Shown here in pieces: positions 44,657-53,758 of a DNA stretch of 64,000 bases. A program made the translations under genes and the position numbers. The DNA comes from Nanosynbacter sp. (GTDB lineage Bacteria > Patescibacteriota > Saccharimonadia > Saccharimonadales > Saccharimonadaceae), in assembly GCA_015257665.1 (NCBI GenBank), contig JABZJS010000004.1, forward strand, positions 7,063 to 71,062. The letters are read 5' to 3'. The notes beneath the pieces were generated by a model. The model saw nothing but the letters and a program-made list of their open reading frames with translations. It was not told the origin of the DNA and searched no databases. Every line of letters begins with the position of its first letter. Within the stretch, counting starts at the first letter, position 1.

Positions 44657-45026
44657 AGAGATCTGTTTTGTAGTTGAGGTATTTTCGCCTTCTTAGTTTT
44701 GGCTGCTTAATAATCTAGGAGTTTGAGCTTTTTTAGCTCGACACCATCGGATTAGTTTTTTATTCTCTGCTACTGGTGCAAATTGCATAGGGTGTGGCCT
44801 ATTGCTTTGCAGTATATTACGAAGAAGTTTGCGAGACTCTAGAGCCTACAAGAAGCTCACTGGTGAAGACTCTGCCACGCTGGCTTGCATCGGTGTATTT
44901 AAAATAGCAAAGAGTGTCCACTTTCAGCTCCATTTAAGCAAGGCGGGGCACACTACCTGTAGTAGCACACGCTACCTCCTCCTCTATCATGCAAGCCGCC
45001 ATTCCTCCTCCCGGGCGGCTTGTTTT
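44657..45026 (+). ncRNA. Possible non-coding RNA ahead of a strong terminator
   Basis: After the oxidoreductase stop lie about 330 bp with no credible gene, then a terminator (44992-45026: CAAGCCGCC pairs with GGCGGCTTG, then TTTTG). On the plus strand this terminates transcription starting within or before this gap. I saw no RNase P, SRP or tmRNA signature. It may simply be a long 3' UTR of the oxidoreductase. Confidence 0.3.
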
Positions 45027-45100
45027 GTGTCTGCGCCTAGCATATTGCGCATAATAAAACTAGTATTTACTCCTCTTGGCAAAATGAATATACTATTGCC

Positions 45101-45949
45101 ATGGCATATCTTGTTGCAGTGTCTGGTGGTGTGGATAGTGTGGTGCTCTTGGATGTGATGGCGGCGCAGGCGACGGAGCCGTTGATTGTGGCGCATGTCG
45201 ATCACGGAATCCGGGGCGAAGCATCGGCAGCAGATGCGCGCTTTGTGGCGGCATTGGCGGCGCGCTATGGACTACCCTTTGTGTCTACTCAGCTTAAGCT
45301 TGGGCCGAATGCGAGCGAAGCGACAGCGCGAGAGGCTCGGTATGATTTTTTGCTCGATACAGCAGCGCAATACCAAGCACCAGTGGTAACAGCACATCAC
45401 TTGGACGATTTAGTAGAAACAGTGGCGCTTAACCTGGTGCGTGGGACGGGCTGGCGTGGGCTTGCTGTGCTGAGTCGCCCTGGGGTGGAGCGGCCACTAC
45501 TGGGCTGGCGCAAGGCAGATATTCGCGCCTATGCACTGGCTCATCGCCTGGAATGGGTAGAAGATGAGACGAATGCGAGTGACCGCTACACGCGCAATCG
45601 GCTGCGGCGCTCCATTCAGCGGCTCCTTACGGCAGAGCAGGCGGCGCAGATTACCGCGCTGCGGGATCGGCAACTTGCGCTGCGCCACACCATTAATGAT
45701 GAAGTGCAACACCTCTTGCCGCAGTTTGCGGCCCAGCGCCATGGGTTGATTATGATTGACGAAGCAAGCGCTCAGGAACTATTGGGTGCGATGATTATGT
45801 GGGCAGGTGCGCCGCGCCCAACCCGTCCGCGGCTTGAGCGTGCGGTACTAGCCATCAAGACTGCTCGTCCAGGCAGCCGCCACGTGGTGGGCGATGGCGT
45901 GTATTTGCAGTTTAGCCCTCGGCAATTCACTGTAGAAGTGGTACAATAG
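45101..45949 (+). CDS. tilS: tRNA(Ile)-lysidine synthase TilS
   Basis: 282 residues. The PP-loop SGGVDS occupies residues 8-13 and HHLDDLVET lies downstream, both TilS hallmarks; the C-terminal domain is short. It converts C34 of tRNA-Ile2(CAT) to lysidine, and a CAT tRNA of the Ile2 type is 4 kb away. TATACT (45089-45094) is 6 nt before the ATG. Confidence 0.92.
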   Translation: MAYLVAVSGGVDSVVLLDVMAAQATEPLIVAHVDHGIRGEASAADARFVAALAARYGLPFVSTQLKLGPNASEATAREARYDFLLDTAAQYQAPVVTAHHLDDLVETVALNLVRGTGWRGLAVLSRPGVERPLLGWRKADIRAYALAHRLEWVEDETNASDRYTRNRLRRSIQRLLTAEQAAQITALRDRQLALRHTINDEVQHLLPQFAAQRHGLIMIDEASAQELLGAMIMWAGAPRPTRPRLERAVLAIKTARPGSRHVVGDGVYLQFSPRQFTVEVVQ

Positions 45950-45999
45950 ATCAGATTACTGTGTGAGAATGCAAGCGAACGAAAGGAGTGAGTTCCCTG

Positions 46000-47844
46000 A
46001 TGAATAAAAAACCGTCGAAAGCGACCAATGCCCTGCGTCTAGGGCTGTTTTGGGCGATTGTGGTACTGGGTGTGCTGGCATTTTGGGCTATTAATTCGCC
46101 GCAGGCTAACCTTAAGGATGTGCCGCTCTCAGACGTGGTGAATCGAGCAAATAATGGCAAAATTGCCAAGATCGAGATCCAAGGTAATGAGCTGACTGTT
46201 ACACCCAAAGGCCAGTCCAAGCCGACCGAGCGTAGTCTCAAAGAGAATGGCACTATCTATACCCAAGGACTCAAGCACGACAAAACAGAGGTAAAGGTGC
46301 AAAATGAGTCACAGACGGGCCTATTGTTTTGGAATCTCGCACCAATTGTCCTGTCGGTCGTATTGTTTGGCGTTCTCTTTATGTTTATGATGCGCCAAGC
46401 CCAGGGACAGAATAGCCAAGCGATGGGCTTTGGCAAGAGTAAGGCCAAGCTGTATGGCCTTGATAAAGAGCGGGTAGTATTTGATGACATTGCTGGCAAC
46501 GAAAACGCCAAGCAAGATTTGCAAGAGGTGGTGGACTTCCTCAAGCACCCCAAGAAGTATCAGAGCCTCGGCGCTAAGATTCCCAAAGGGATTCTCCTTG
46601 TTGGTAACCCCGGTACCGGTAAAACGATGTTGGCGCGAGCGGTTGCAGGTGAGGCTAACGTACCGTTCTTTTCCATTAGTGGCTCAGAGTTTGTGGAGAT
46701 GTTTGTTGGTGTGGGGGCAAGCCGGGTACGCGACCTCTTTGCTAAGGCCAAGAAGAATGCGCCAGCCATTATCTTCATTGATGAGATTGACGCCGTGGGA
46801 CGTAAACGTGGCTCTGGCATGGGTGGTGGCCACGACGAGCGCGAGCAGACACTGAACCAGATTTTGGTAGAGATGGACGGCTTTGAGGCTGATACAAACG
46901 TGATTATCCTAGCGGCAACCAACCGGGCCGATGTACTCGACCCAGCACTGTTGCGCCCAGGCCGCTTTGACCGCCATACGACGATTAGCCTGCCCGAGCG
47001 CAAGGATCGTGAGGCAATCCTCAAGGTGCACTTCAAGAACAAACCAACCGATGCATCGGTCGACCTTGACAAGCTTGCTGCCAAGACAGCCGGTAGCAGT
47101 GGTGCCGACCTCGCGAACATGGCCAACGAAGCAGCAATTATTGCAGCGCGCCGCGGTAAGAAGACGATCACCAACCAAGACCTGACCGAGGCCTTTGAGA
47201 AGGTGGCAATTGGCCCCGAGCGCAAAGCCAAGGTAATGACCGACCATGAGAAAGAACTCACAGCGTACCACGAAGCGGGTCATGCTATTGTGGGGCACGT
47301 CTTGCCGGATAGCGATCCGGTACATAAGGTGACCATCATCCCGCGTGGTGGTACGGGCGGCGTGACATGGTTCTTACCCCCAGAAGACAAAAGCTACACC
47401 AATGTATACGAGTTTAAGGATATTCTGGCCCGAGCAATGGGTGGGCGGATCGCCGAGAAGCTGATCTATGGCGACGATGGCATTACGACGGGAGCGGGCA
47501 GTGATCTACGCAAAGCGACGGAGATTGCCCGTGATATGGTGATTGAGCAGGGCATGGGTGTAAAGCTCCGCGACCAGGTCTTCCATGAAGATAATGGTGG
47601 TATGGTGTTTGACAAGATCACTCACGAGCGGCCATATAGCGATGCGACTGCTGAGGCGATTGACCACGAGGTAGAGGCGCTTATCAAAGAGGCTTCTCGC
47701 CGTGCTGAGATTATCCTCTCGCACAACCGTCCAGCGCTTGAGAAACTCAAAGATGAGCTGCTTGTTCACGAAACACTAGAAGAAGACGAAGCTAAGGCTG
47801 CGATGGCAGATGCCACTTTGCCAACGGAGGCCAAGCTCCATTAG
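46000..47844 (+). CDS. ftsH: ATP-dependent zinc metalloprotease FtsH
   Basis: 614 residues from ATG 46000 (AAAGGAG 11 nt upstream). Two membrane helices (about 12-30 and 108-126) enclose a periplasmic domain. The AAA+ domain has Walker A G202-T209 and DEIDAVGRKRG; the protease site is H424-E-A-G-H428. It degrades membrane and regulatory proteins as a hexamer. The C-terminal 20 residues are acidic. Confidence 0.96.
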   Translation: MNKKPSKATNALRLGLFWAIVVLGVLAFWAINSPQANLKDVPLSDVVNRANNGKIAKIEIQGNELTVTPKGQSKPTERSLKENGTIYTQGLKHDKTEVKVQNESQTGLLFWNLAPIVLSVVLFGVLFMFMMRQAQGQNSQAMGFGKSKAKLYGLDKERVVFDDIAGNENAKQDLQEVVDFLKHPKKYQSLGAKIPKGILLVGNPGTGKTMLARAVAGEANVPFFSISGSEFVEMFVGVGASRVRDLFAKAKKNAPAIIFIDEIDAVGRKRGSGMGGGHDEREQTLNQILVEMDGFEADTNVIILAATNRADVLDPALLRPGRFDRHTTISLPERKDREAILKVHFKNKPTDASVDLDKLAAKTAGSSGADLANMANEAAIIAARRGKKTITNQDLTEAFEKVAIGPERKAKVMTDHEKELTAYHEAGHAIVGHVLPDSDPVHKVTIIPRGGTGGVTWFLPPEDKSYTNVYEFKDILARAMGGRIAEKLIYGDDGITTGAGSDLRKATEIARDMVIEQGMGVKLRDQVFHEDNGGMVFDKITHERPYSDATAEAIDHEVEALIKEASRRAEIILSHNRPALEKLKDELLVHETLEEDEAKAAMADATLPTEAKLH

Positions 47845-47860
47845 GAGCAGGGAGGTACCA

Positions 47861-49531
47861 GTGGCACATGGAGCAAATCGTCGGCGTGTCCGCTCAGTCG
47901 TCGCCAAAGCAAATAGCAAACTAAACATCAAGAATGCTGCTGCCCTACTAGCAGGCTCAACGTTACTATCGAGCGTTTTAGGGATGTATCGTGAGCGGCT
48001 TATTAATGGTATGTACTACGACACCTACAAAGTGGGTGCTGATGCCTATACCGTAGCCTTTACTATCCCCGACTTCATGTTCTTTGTGTTGGTGTCTGGG
48101 GCGCTGAGCGTATCCTTTATACCAGTGTTTAACCAGCGCTTGGCGTCAGGCAACAAGCAGTCGGCGTGGGATTTGAGCTCGAGCTTGATCAATTTCTTAG
48201 CGCTCACCACCCTAGCGGCGAGTATTTTGATTATGATCTTTGCTGAGCCGCTTGTGAATGTTGTGGTGGGGCCGGGGCTCAGCGAGTCAGGGCGGAGCCT
48301 GGCAGTGAGTATGATGCGCGTGATTGCGGTCAACCCATTCCTCTTCTCTATTTCTACCGTCATTGCTAGTATGCAGCAGGCAATTGGGCGCTTTACCTTC
48401 TATGCGTTGGCACCAACGATCTACAACATTGGTATTATCATCGGTGCGACCTTCTTTACGAACGGTATTAATATCTTTGGTTGGCAGGTGTTTGATGGCG
48501 GCATTATGGGTGTAGCACTAGGTGTGGTGCTAGGCTCGGTGCTACAGTTGATTGTTAGCTCGATTGGCCTGCTTGGCTTGGACTTTGACTATCGCTTTAT
48601 GATCAAGCGCAAGAACAAGAGCTTTCGCCAGGTGCTGCGTCTGCTACGGACGCGCTCACTCGACCAAGGGATCGATTATCTCAATGGTCTTGTGGAGACA
48701 AACCTCGCTTCGCGCATGGCTGATGGGACGGTGCGGGCTTACCAACAGGCGTCGGCATTGTCATTGATGCCAGTGAATTTGATTGGTGTGGCAATTAGCA
48801 ATGCAGCCTTCCCGCAAATGACGGAACACCTTGGGGCGGGGCGCGAGGATCTCTTCCGTAAGGAATTGCAGGCAATGATCCGAGTGATTATTTGGTTAGC
48901 GCTGCCAGTGGCGGTTATTACCTACTTTGCACGGGGTTATGTGGTGAGCTTTATTCATAACCGGGGTGACGCAGTGATATCGGGTTTTCTTGGGGTGCTT
49001 GTTTTGACGATATTTTTCCGCACGATTTATCATATTGCAGCACGTAGCTTCTACGCGCAGCAGGATACCAAGACGCCGCTTTATATCTCGTTCTTTGCGA
49101 TTGGGTTTAACATTATCCTGGCGATTATCCTGGTAAATCTCTGGTCGAAGAACCAAAATCCAGGCTATGGCTTGGCTTGGGCGCAGTCTATCACTGCCGT
49201 TGTAGAGGTGATTATCCTCTTCTTCTTCATGGGGCGGCGTATGCCGAAGCTGTTTGACCGCAGCTTCGTTAATAGTATCTACAAGATGGTTATCGCTGCG
49301 GTGCCAACTGGTTTAGCTGCTTACCTGAGCGTGGTAATGATCCCCTTTGGCACAAACGATAAGAGTTTCTTCCTTGCTTTCCCGAAATTTATTATGATCA
49401 CGATAGTGAGCTTTGCGGTTTATATATGGTTCAGCCGGCGGCTGAGGCTTAAAGAGGCCGAGCCAGTGCTTAATCGGTTGCGGCAGATCTTCTTTGGACG
49501 GATTAACCTTGGCTGGAACTGGAAACGCTAG
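47861..49531 (+). CDS. murJ: Lipid II flippase MurJ
   Basis: 556 residues from GTG 47861, chosen for GGAGG 6 nt upstream. A basic N-terminus is followed by 13-14 predicted helices in the MviN/MurJ pattern (GMYRERLINGMYYDTYKVGADAYTVAFTIPDF, in part: VGADAYTVAFTIPDF). It flips lipid II for peptidoglycan synthesis and joins MurC in the window. It starts 17 bp after ftsH, and the lepA fragment follows 3 bp after its stop. Confidence 0.92.
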   Translation: MAHGANRRRVRSVVAKANSKLNIKNAAALLAGSTLLSSVLGMYRERLINGMYYDTYKVGADAYTVAFTIPDFMFFVLVSGALSVSFIPVFNQRLASGNKQSAWDLSSSLINFLALTTLAASILIMIFAEPLVNVVVGPGLSESGRSLAVSMMRVIAVNPFLFSISTVIASMQQAIGRFTFYALAPTIYNIGIIIGATFFTNGINIFGWQVFDGGIMGVALGVVLGSVLQLIVSSIGLLGLDFDYRFMIKRKNKSFRQVLRLLRTRSLDQGIDYLNGLVETNLASRMADGTVRAYQQASALSLMPVNLIGVAISNAAFPQMTEHLGAGREDLFRKELQAMIRVIIWLALPVAVITYFARGYVVSFIHNRGDAVISGFLGVLVLTIFFRTIYHIAARSFYAQQDTKTPLYISFFAIGFNIILAIILVNLWSKNQNPGYGLAWAQSITAVVEVIILFFFMGRRMPKLFDRSFVNSIYKMVIAAVPTGLAAYLSVVMIPFGTNDKSFFLAFPKFIMITIVSFAVYIWFSRRLRLKEAEPVLNRLRQIFFGRINLGWNWKR

Positions 49532-49534
49532 CGT

Positions 49535-50506
49535 ATGGAACATATCCGTAATTTCTGCATCATTGCCCATATCGACCACGGCAAAAGCACCCTGGCTGAC
49601 CGCATGATGGAGCTGACAGGTACCGTTACCAAGCGGGATATGAAGCAGCAATTGCTGGATAGTATGGATCTGGAGCGCGAGAAAGGAATTACGATCAAGC
49701 TCGCCCCGGTGCGGATGAAGTATGAGTATAGTGCGGACAATACAAACCCTACCAGTGCGCAGGCAACGAGCGGGTCAGCATCGAAACTAAACCAAAGCGA
49801 TGATACCGTGCCTCAGCTTGGCACCTACGACCTCAACCTGATCGACACCCCTGGCCATGTTGACTTCAGCTATGAAGTATCGCGCAGCTTGCAGGCCTGC
49901 GAAGGCGCGGTGCTGGTGGTGGATGCCAGCCAGGGGATCCAGGCGCAGACGCTCGCTAATGTGTATCTCGCGATGGAGCAGGACCTCACGATCATCCCGG
50001 TGCTCAACAAGGTTGACCTGCCAGCAGCCGATGTGCCACGCGTCTCCAAGCAGGTGATTAATCTACTCAGCTGTGATGAGAGCGATATTATTCATATCTC
50101 AGCCAAGACTGGGCAGAATGTACCGCAAGTGCTCCGGGCTATCGTCGAGCGTATCCCAGCGCCAGTGTCGCCACTAGCGGTGCAGGCTGAGCGTATGGCC
50201 GCGCAGGGTAGTGATAGGCCGGCCATACCAACGCGCGCCCTGATTTTTGATAGCTACTACGATGACTACCGGGGGGTCATCCTCTATGTGCGCGTGGTAG
50301 ACGGCACGATACCGAAAGGTGCGGACATTACCATGATGGCTACCGGAGCCCGCGGCCTTGCGCTGGAAGTAGGGCACCTCAGCCCAACCATGCAGCCCGA
50401 CCCACTGCTTGGCACCGGTGAAATCGGCTACATCGTCACCAACCTGAAGACGACGCGTGAGGCCCGGGTGGGGGATACAGTGACACTCAAGAAATACTTT
50501 GAGTAG
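49535..50506 (+). CDS. lepA: Elongation factor 4 (LepA), N-terminal half: GTPase and domain II
   Basis: 323 residues. G1 is AHIDHGKST (11-19), G3 DTPGH (104-108), G4 NKVD (158-161), followed by domain II. The protein ends VGDTVTLKKYFE, where full EF4 continues into PLPGYKEVKP of domain III. Compared with E. coli there is an insert of about 30 residues (65-96) between switch I and G3, rich in Ser, Thr, Ala and Asn. Domain III to the C-terminal domain are encoded 8 kb away at 58525. It follows murJ by 3 bp. The stop TAG is immediately followed by TTATAAT. Confidence 0.93.
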   Translation: MEHIRNFCIIAHIDHGKSTLADRMMELTGTVTKRDMKQQLLDSMDLEREKGITIKLAPVRMKYEYSADNTNPTSAQATSGSASKLNQSDDTVPQLGTYDLNLIDTPGHVDFSYEVSRSLQACEGAVLVVDASQGIQAQTLANVYLAMEQDLTIIPVLNKVDLPAADVPRVSKQVINLLSCDESDIIHISAKTGQNVPQVLRAIVERIPAPVSPLAVQAERMAAQGSDRPAIPTRALIFDSYYDDYRGVILYVRVVDGTIPKGADITMMATGARGLALEVGHLSPTMQPDPLLGTGEIGYIVTNLKTTREARVGDTVTLKKYFE

Positions 50507-50533
50507 TTATAATATAGTGGTATAGTTTATCGT

Positions 50534-51151
50534 ATGATGGCTGTGATAAAAAAGTACGACACATTCATCGCCATCTTGTTTGCTGGGTTGATTATGCTAT
50601 TCATCGCCGCGGCATTTACTACTCCGAGTTTTTGGGATTGGCTGTGGCAGCGGCACCACAACCAGCTTAGTTGGTATATCCGTCCGTTGTTCTTGATACC
50701 GTTTTGCTGGTTTGCCTATCGGCGGAGCTGGGCAGGGATAATGATGGTGATATTCTTGACCTTGACCAGCATGGGATGGTTTGCCCCGCCCGATGAAACG
50801 AATTTACAGGTGCAACAGTTTTTGCAAGTTGAGCAGCAGTATTTACGGGGTGAATGGACATTAAGTAAGATTTTCCTCACATTGCTTATACCATTGTCTT
50901 TTACTACTTTAGCCATGGCATTGTGGTGGCGAAATATCTGGCTAGGTGTGATAGTCATGGCGTTAATGGCTGCCGGTAAATTACTATGGAGTATAACTTT
51001 TTCTGGTGAAGCTGGTCTGGCGGTGATTGCCCCTGCGACAATTGGATTTGTTTTATGTAGTGGCTGTTTGTGGCTGGTTACAGTGTTGTCTCGTCGTCGT
51101 ATCCCTAGGGTTAAGAAAAATAATTTCATTAAGAAAGAGTCAAATAGGTAA
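50534..51151 (+). CDS. Multi-pass membrane protein of unknown function
   Basis: 205 residues with 5-6 predicted helices (about 10-30, 45-62, 66-82, 112-130, 134-152, 160-183) and a Lys/Arg-rich tail. TATAGT lies 7 nt before the ATG; TATAAT lies about 20 nt upstream. No family recognised. It is the first gene of the block between the lepA halves. Confidence 0.7.
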   Translation: MMAVIKKYDTFIAILFAGLIMLFIAAAFTTPSFWDWLWQRHHNQLSWYIRPLFLIPFCWFAYRRSWAGIMMVIFLTLTSMGWFAPPDETNLQVQQFLQVEQQYLRGEWTLSKIFLTLLIPLSFTTLAMALWWRNIWLGVIVMALMAAGKLLWSITFSGEAGLAVIAPATIGFVLCSGCLWLVTVLSRRRIPRVKKNNFIKKESNR

Positions 51152-51176
51152 AGCTATTATCCATATTTTACCAACC

Positions 51177-51755
51177 ATGTCATCACATCAGCTGCAAAAA
51201 TGGCGCATGCTATCGTCGAGGATGCTCTTCGAGCATCCTCGGCTTACCGTCGCAGAAGATACAGTAGAGCTGCCAAATGGAAAGACAATCCAATATGTTC
51301 ATTATCCCTACCACGGGCATGGTGGGGTAATCGTAGTGTGTCGCCGAGGTGATAATATTTTGGTGCAGCAAGAGTATTCGTACCCGGTGGATGAGGTGTT
51401 GTATCAGTTTCCGGGCGGGAAGATTGAGGCGGGTGAGGATGTGTGCGCGGCGGCGCAGCGAGAGCTGGCTGAGGAGTCGGGCATTGCCATGACGGGTGTA
51501 CGAGCGTGTGGTTGGCTCTATGCCGACAATCGTCGCACCAGCGCGAAGCTCCACGTGGTTTACGGCGAATATGCTGGGGTAAACCACCAACACCGGCCGG
51601 ATGATACCGAGCAAATCATTTCGCAGTGGCTGCCAATTGCCACCATCCACCGCATGGTCGCTACTGGTGCAATCACCAACTACGCCATGCTCGCTACCTG
51701 GGCTTTGCTCGCCAGTACTCTCCAGCAAGCAGGAGACTCTCGTGCGGACGAGTAG
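51177..51755 (+). CDS. Nudix hydrolase, ADP-ribose pyrophosphatase-like
   Basis: 192 residues from ATG 51177 (MSSHQLQKWRMLSSRM). The box GGKIEAGEDVCAAAQRELAEESG fits G-x5-E-x7-REUXEEXGU, and YSYPVDEVLYQFPGG precedes it as in ADP-sugar pyrophosphatases. A perfect 11-bp inverted repeat (51217-51241) lies in its 5' part. Its end overlaps the next gene by 14 bp. Confidence 0.88.
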   Translation: MSSHQLQKWRMLSSRMLFEHPRLTVAEDTVELPNGKTIQYVHYPYHGHGGVIVVCRRGDNILVQQEYSYPVDEVLYQFPGGKIEAGEDVCAAAQRELAEESGIAMTGVRACGWLYADNRRTSAKLHVVYGEYAGVNHQHRPDDTEQIISQWLPIATIHRMVATGAITNYAMLATWALLASTLQQAGDSRADE

Positions 51756-52584
51756 TGTGGAATTGCCATCGGCCAGTGAACTGCGCACAATGATACGCCA
51801 AGAATCGCCACGGTTAGCTCGGCACCAGGATTATCTTGACGCACGGCCGTGGTTGTTTACGGAGCTGAAGCGGATTGCACATCACGCTGGTATCGATACA
51901 GCTGTTTTTGATCATTATACAGTATACGATTTTGATGATACTATATCGAAGCTTCATCGGTTTACGGCACAATTAGCTGATTATTTGGCTCAACATGCTC
52001 ATCATAGCGAAGCTGCCACACTCTACGAGTTACTCGCGAAGGGTAACCCACCAAGGCCGTCGGATGTCATACTGGTGTTTGGCTCGGCAGAGAATCGGCG
52101 AATTGCTACTGCAGTGGAGCTGTATCATGCTGGTGTTGCTCCCAAAATAACGATTGCTGGTGTCTCACCGCGCTGGGCAGTTGCCTACAGCAAAGATACT
52201 CCTGTAGTCGAAGCTTGGCGCATGGCGGAGTATGCTCAAGACCATGGTGTCCCGGCAAGAGATATCATTAGCGAAGATCGATCAATATCCATCCCAGACA
52301 ATGTGAAGCGTAGTATTGACTGCTGGGAAGCGATGCTGTGGTGTCCACGACGCATTACATTGGTGACGAGCGAATTTAATGTTCGCCGTGCAGAGATGAA
52401 TATGTATAAGTTTGCGCCGTGGCCAGTAGAGATCTTTACCACAAGCCCTGAGCCAAGCCCAGTCTTGAGAGCGGACACATGGGTAGCAACCGACCGTGGC
52501 CGCCGCCTCATCCTCAACGAATATGCTAAAATCATAATAGAAAGTACCATTGATCATCTGCTGGCGGCAGAGAAGGGAGTGTAA
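51742..52584 (+). CDS. DUF218/YdcF-family protein
   Basis: 280 residues from GTG 51742, because AGGAG stands about 7 nt upstream. The C-terminal two thirds carry VILVFGSAENRRIATAVELY, RSISIPDNVKRS and RRITLVTSEFNVRRAEMNM, in the DUF218 pattern seen in YdcF/SanA. Relatives bind SAM or act in envelope processes; function here unknown. No signal or membrane helix is seen, so it is likely cytoplasmic. Confidence 0.78.
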   Translation: MRTSSVELPSASELRTMIRQESPRLARHQDYLDARPWLFTELKRIAHHAGIDTAVFDHYTVYDFDDTISKLHRFTAQLADYLAQHAHHSEAATLYELLAKGNPPRPSDVILVFGSAENRRIATAVELYHAGVAPKITIAGVSPRWAVAYSKDTPVVEAWRMAEYAQDHGVPARDIISEDRSISIPDNVKRSIDCWEAMLWCPRRITLVTSEFNVRRAEMNMYKFAPWPVEIFTTSPEPSPVLRADTWVATDRGRRLILNEYAKIIIESTIDHLLAAEKGV

Positions 52585-52586
52585 AT

Positions 52587-53090
52587 ATGGGGTACGTTGG
52601 CTCGTATGTGTGGCAGTTGCGCCAGAAGGTTGGGGATAAGAAATTACTCACGACGACTGTTGATGTCTTGCCTGTTGATGAAACAGGGCGTGTCAAGCTC
52701 GTCTACACTAAAGCCTTTGATCGATGGAGTACAGTGGGCGGCCACGTCGAGGAAGGCGATAGTTATACCAGTGCGGCACTACATGAGCTGCGTGAAGAAG
52801 CAGGAATCACTGCGCACGCCAGCGACCTTGAGCTCTTTGCAACGCAGTCTGGCCCAGGACGGGTGTATCATTATCCCGATGGTGACACGCAAGCCTTTAC
52901 CGTAGTGTTTTGCCTTAAGCAATGGCAAAGCGAGGCACTACACACTGATACTGAGGAAGTAGCGACAGGCCAGTGGTTCTCGCTAGACGAAGCATTGCAG
53001 CTCAATACGAATGACGCTACACGCCAAATTCTCACTGCCTACCAGAGGTATAACGAGACGGGTGTGGTGCAGATGATAGAGGAACGGTAA
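52587..53090 (+). CDS. Nudix hydrolase
   Basis: 167 residues. The box GGHVEEGDSYTSAALHELREEAG is fully standard. AAGGGAG precedes the ATG by 7 nt within the end of the preceding gene, and the two genes are 2 bp apart. Substrate unknown. Confidence 0.88.
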   Translation: MGYVGSYVWQLRQKVGDKKLLTTTVDVLPVDETGRVKLVYTKAFDRWSTVGGHVEEGDSYTSAALHELREEAGITAHASDLELFATQSGPGRVYHYPDGDTQAFTVVFCLKQWQSEALHTDTEEVATGQWFSLDEALQLNTNDATRQILTAYQRYNETGVVQMIEER

Positions 53091-53176
53091 TATTCTGCCT
53101 AGTAGAGGATTGGTATGACGCAAGAAAGACTCCTGACAGAAAAGGACACAACACATAACGGGAAAGCGAAGCAAAA

Positions 53177-53749
53177 ATGGGCTGGCACACAGCTTTTGCG
53201 AGCATGATGTTTGATGTCCAACATAATGACAAGGGCTGGGAAAGGGTGGTGCGAGCGCCAGGCGTGCGCATTATACTTGATGATCAAAACAGTGGTAAAA
53301 TCTTGCTCACCCGCGAATTTCGTCATGAGCTGGATGGATATGATTATCGCCTGCCAGGGGGTAAGGTATTTGATTCACGTGCCGATTACCAAGCCGCTCG
53401 CGCTCAGCATGTTGACATAATTCAAGCCGCGACGACGAAGGCTGTGCATGAGGTGCAAGAAGAGACGGGCTACACGATTGTCGATCCGCAGCATATTCAT
53501 ACCTCGACACTTGGTGCGACGGTGAAGTGGGATTTATATACATTTGTTGCAACGAATTTTATAAAAAGTGATGATGGGCAGCAACTTGAGGACGGCGAAG
53601 TGATTCAGACAGACCTGTGGTTCTCGTATGATGAGGTGCGCGAAATGGCCTTGAAAGGTGACATGCGCGAGGATAGAATCGCGATGGTATTATTACGGTA
53701 TCTATACAGCAATGATTTCATTGATAGAAATAAGGGAGAGGTAGCATAG
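53177..53749 (+). CDS. Nudix-family protein with an expanded Nudix box
   Basis: 190 residues from ATG 53177. The start of the box (YRLPGGKVFDSRADY) and the end (AVHEVQEETGY) are separated by about 20 extra residues, as in some ADP-sugar pyrophosphatase relatives. The Arg of REUXEE is His. The frame follows the previous Nudix gene by 86 bp. Confidence 0.8.
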   Translation: MGWHTAFASMMFDVQHNDKGWERVVRAPGVRIILDDQNSGKILLTREFRHELDGYDYRLPGGKVFDSRADYQAARAQHVDIIQAATTKAVHEVQEETGYTIVDPQHIHTSTLGATVKWDLYTFVATNFIKSDDGQQLEDGEVIQTDLWFSYDEVREMALKGDMREDRIAMVLLRYLYSNDFIDRNKGEVA

Positions 53750-53758
53750 CAATTAGCA

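Noticed and set aside
44802..45158. 118-codon frame before tilS
   Set aside because: It runs across a strong terminator and into tilS in another frame; composition is not protein-like.
49535..50506. Possibility that the first lepA piece is a dead fragment
   Set aside because: G1, G3, G4 motifs and all of domain II are intact, and the complementary half is intact too; no decay is visible.
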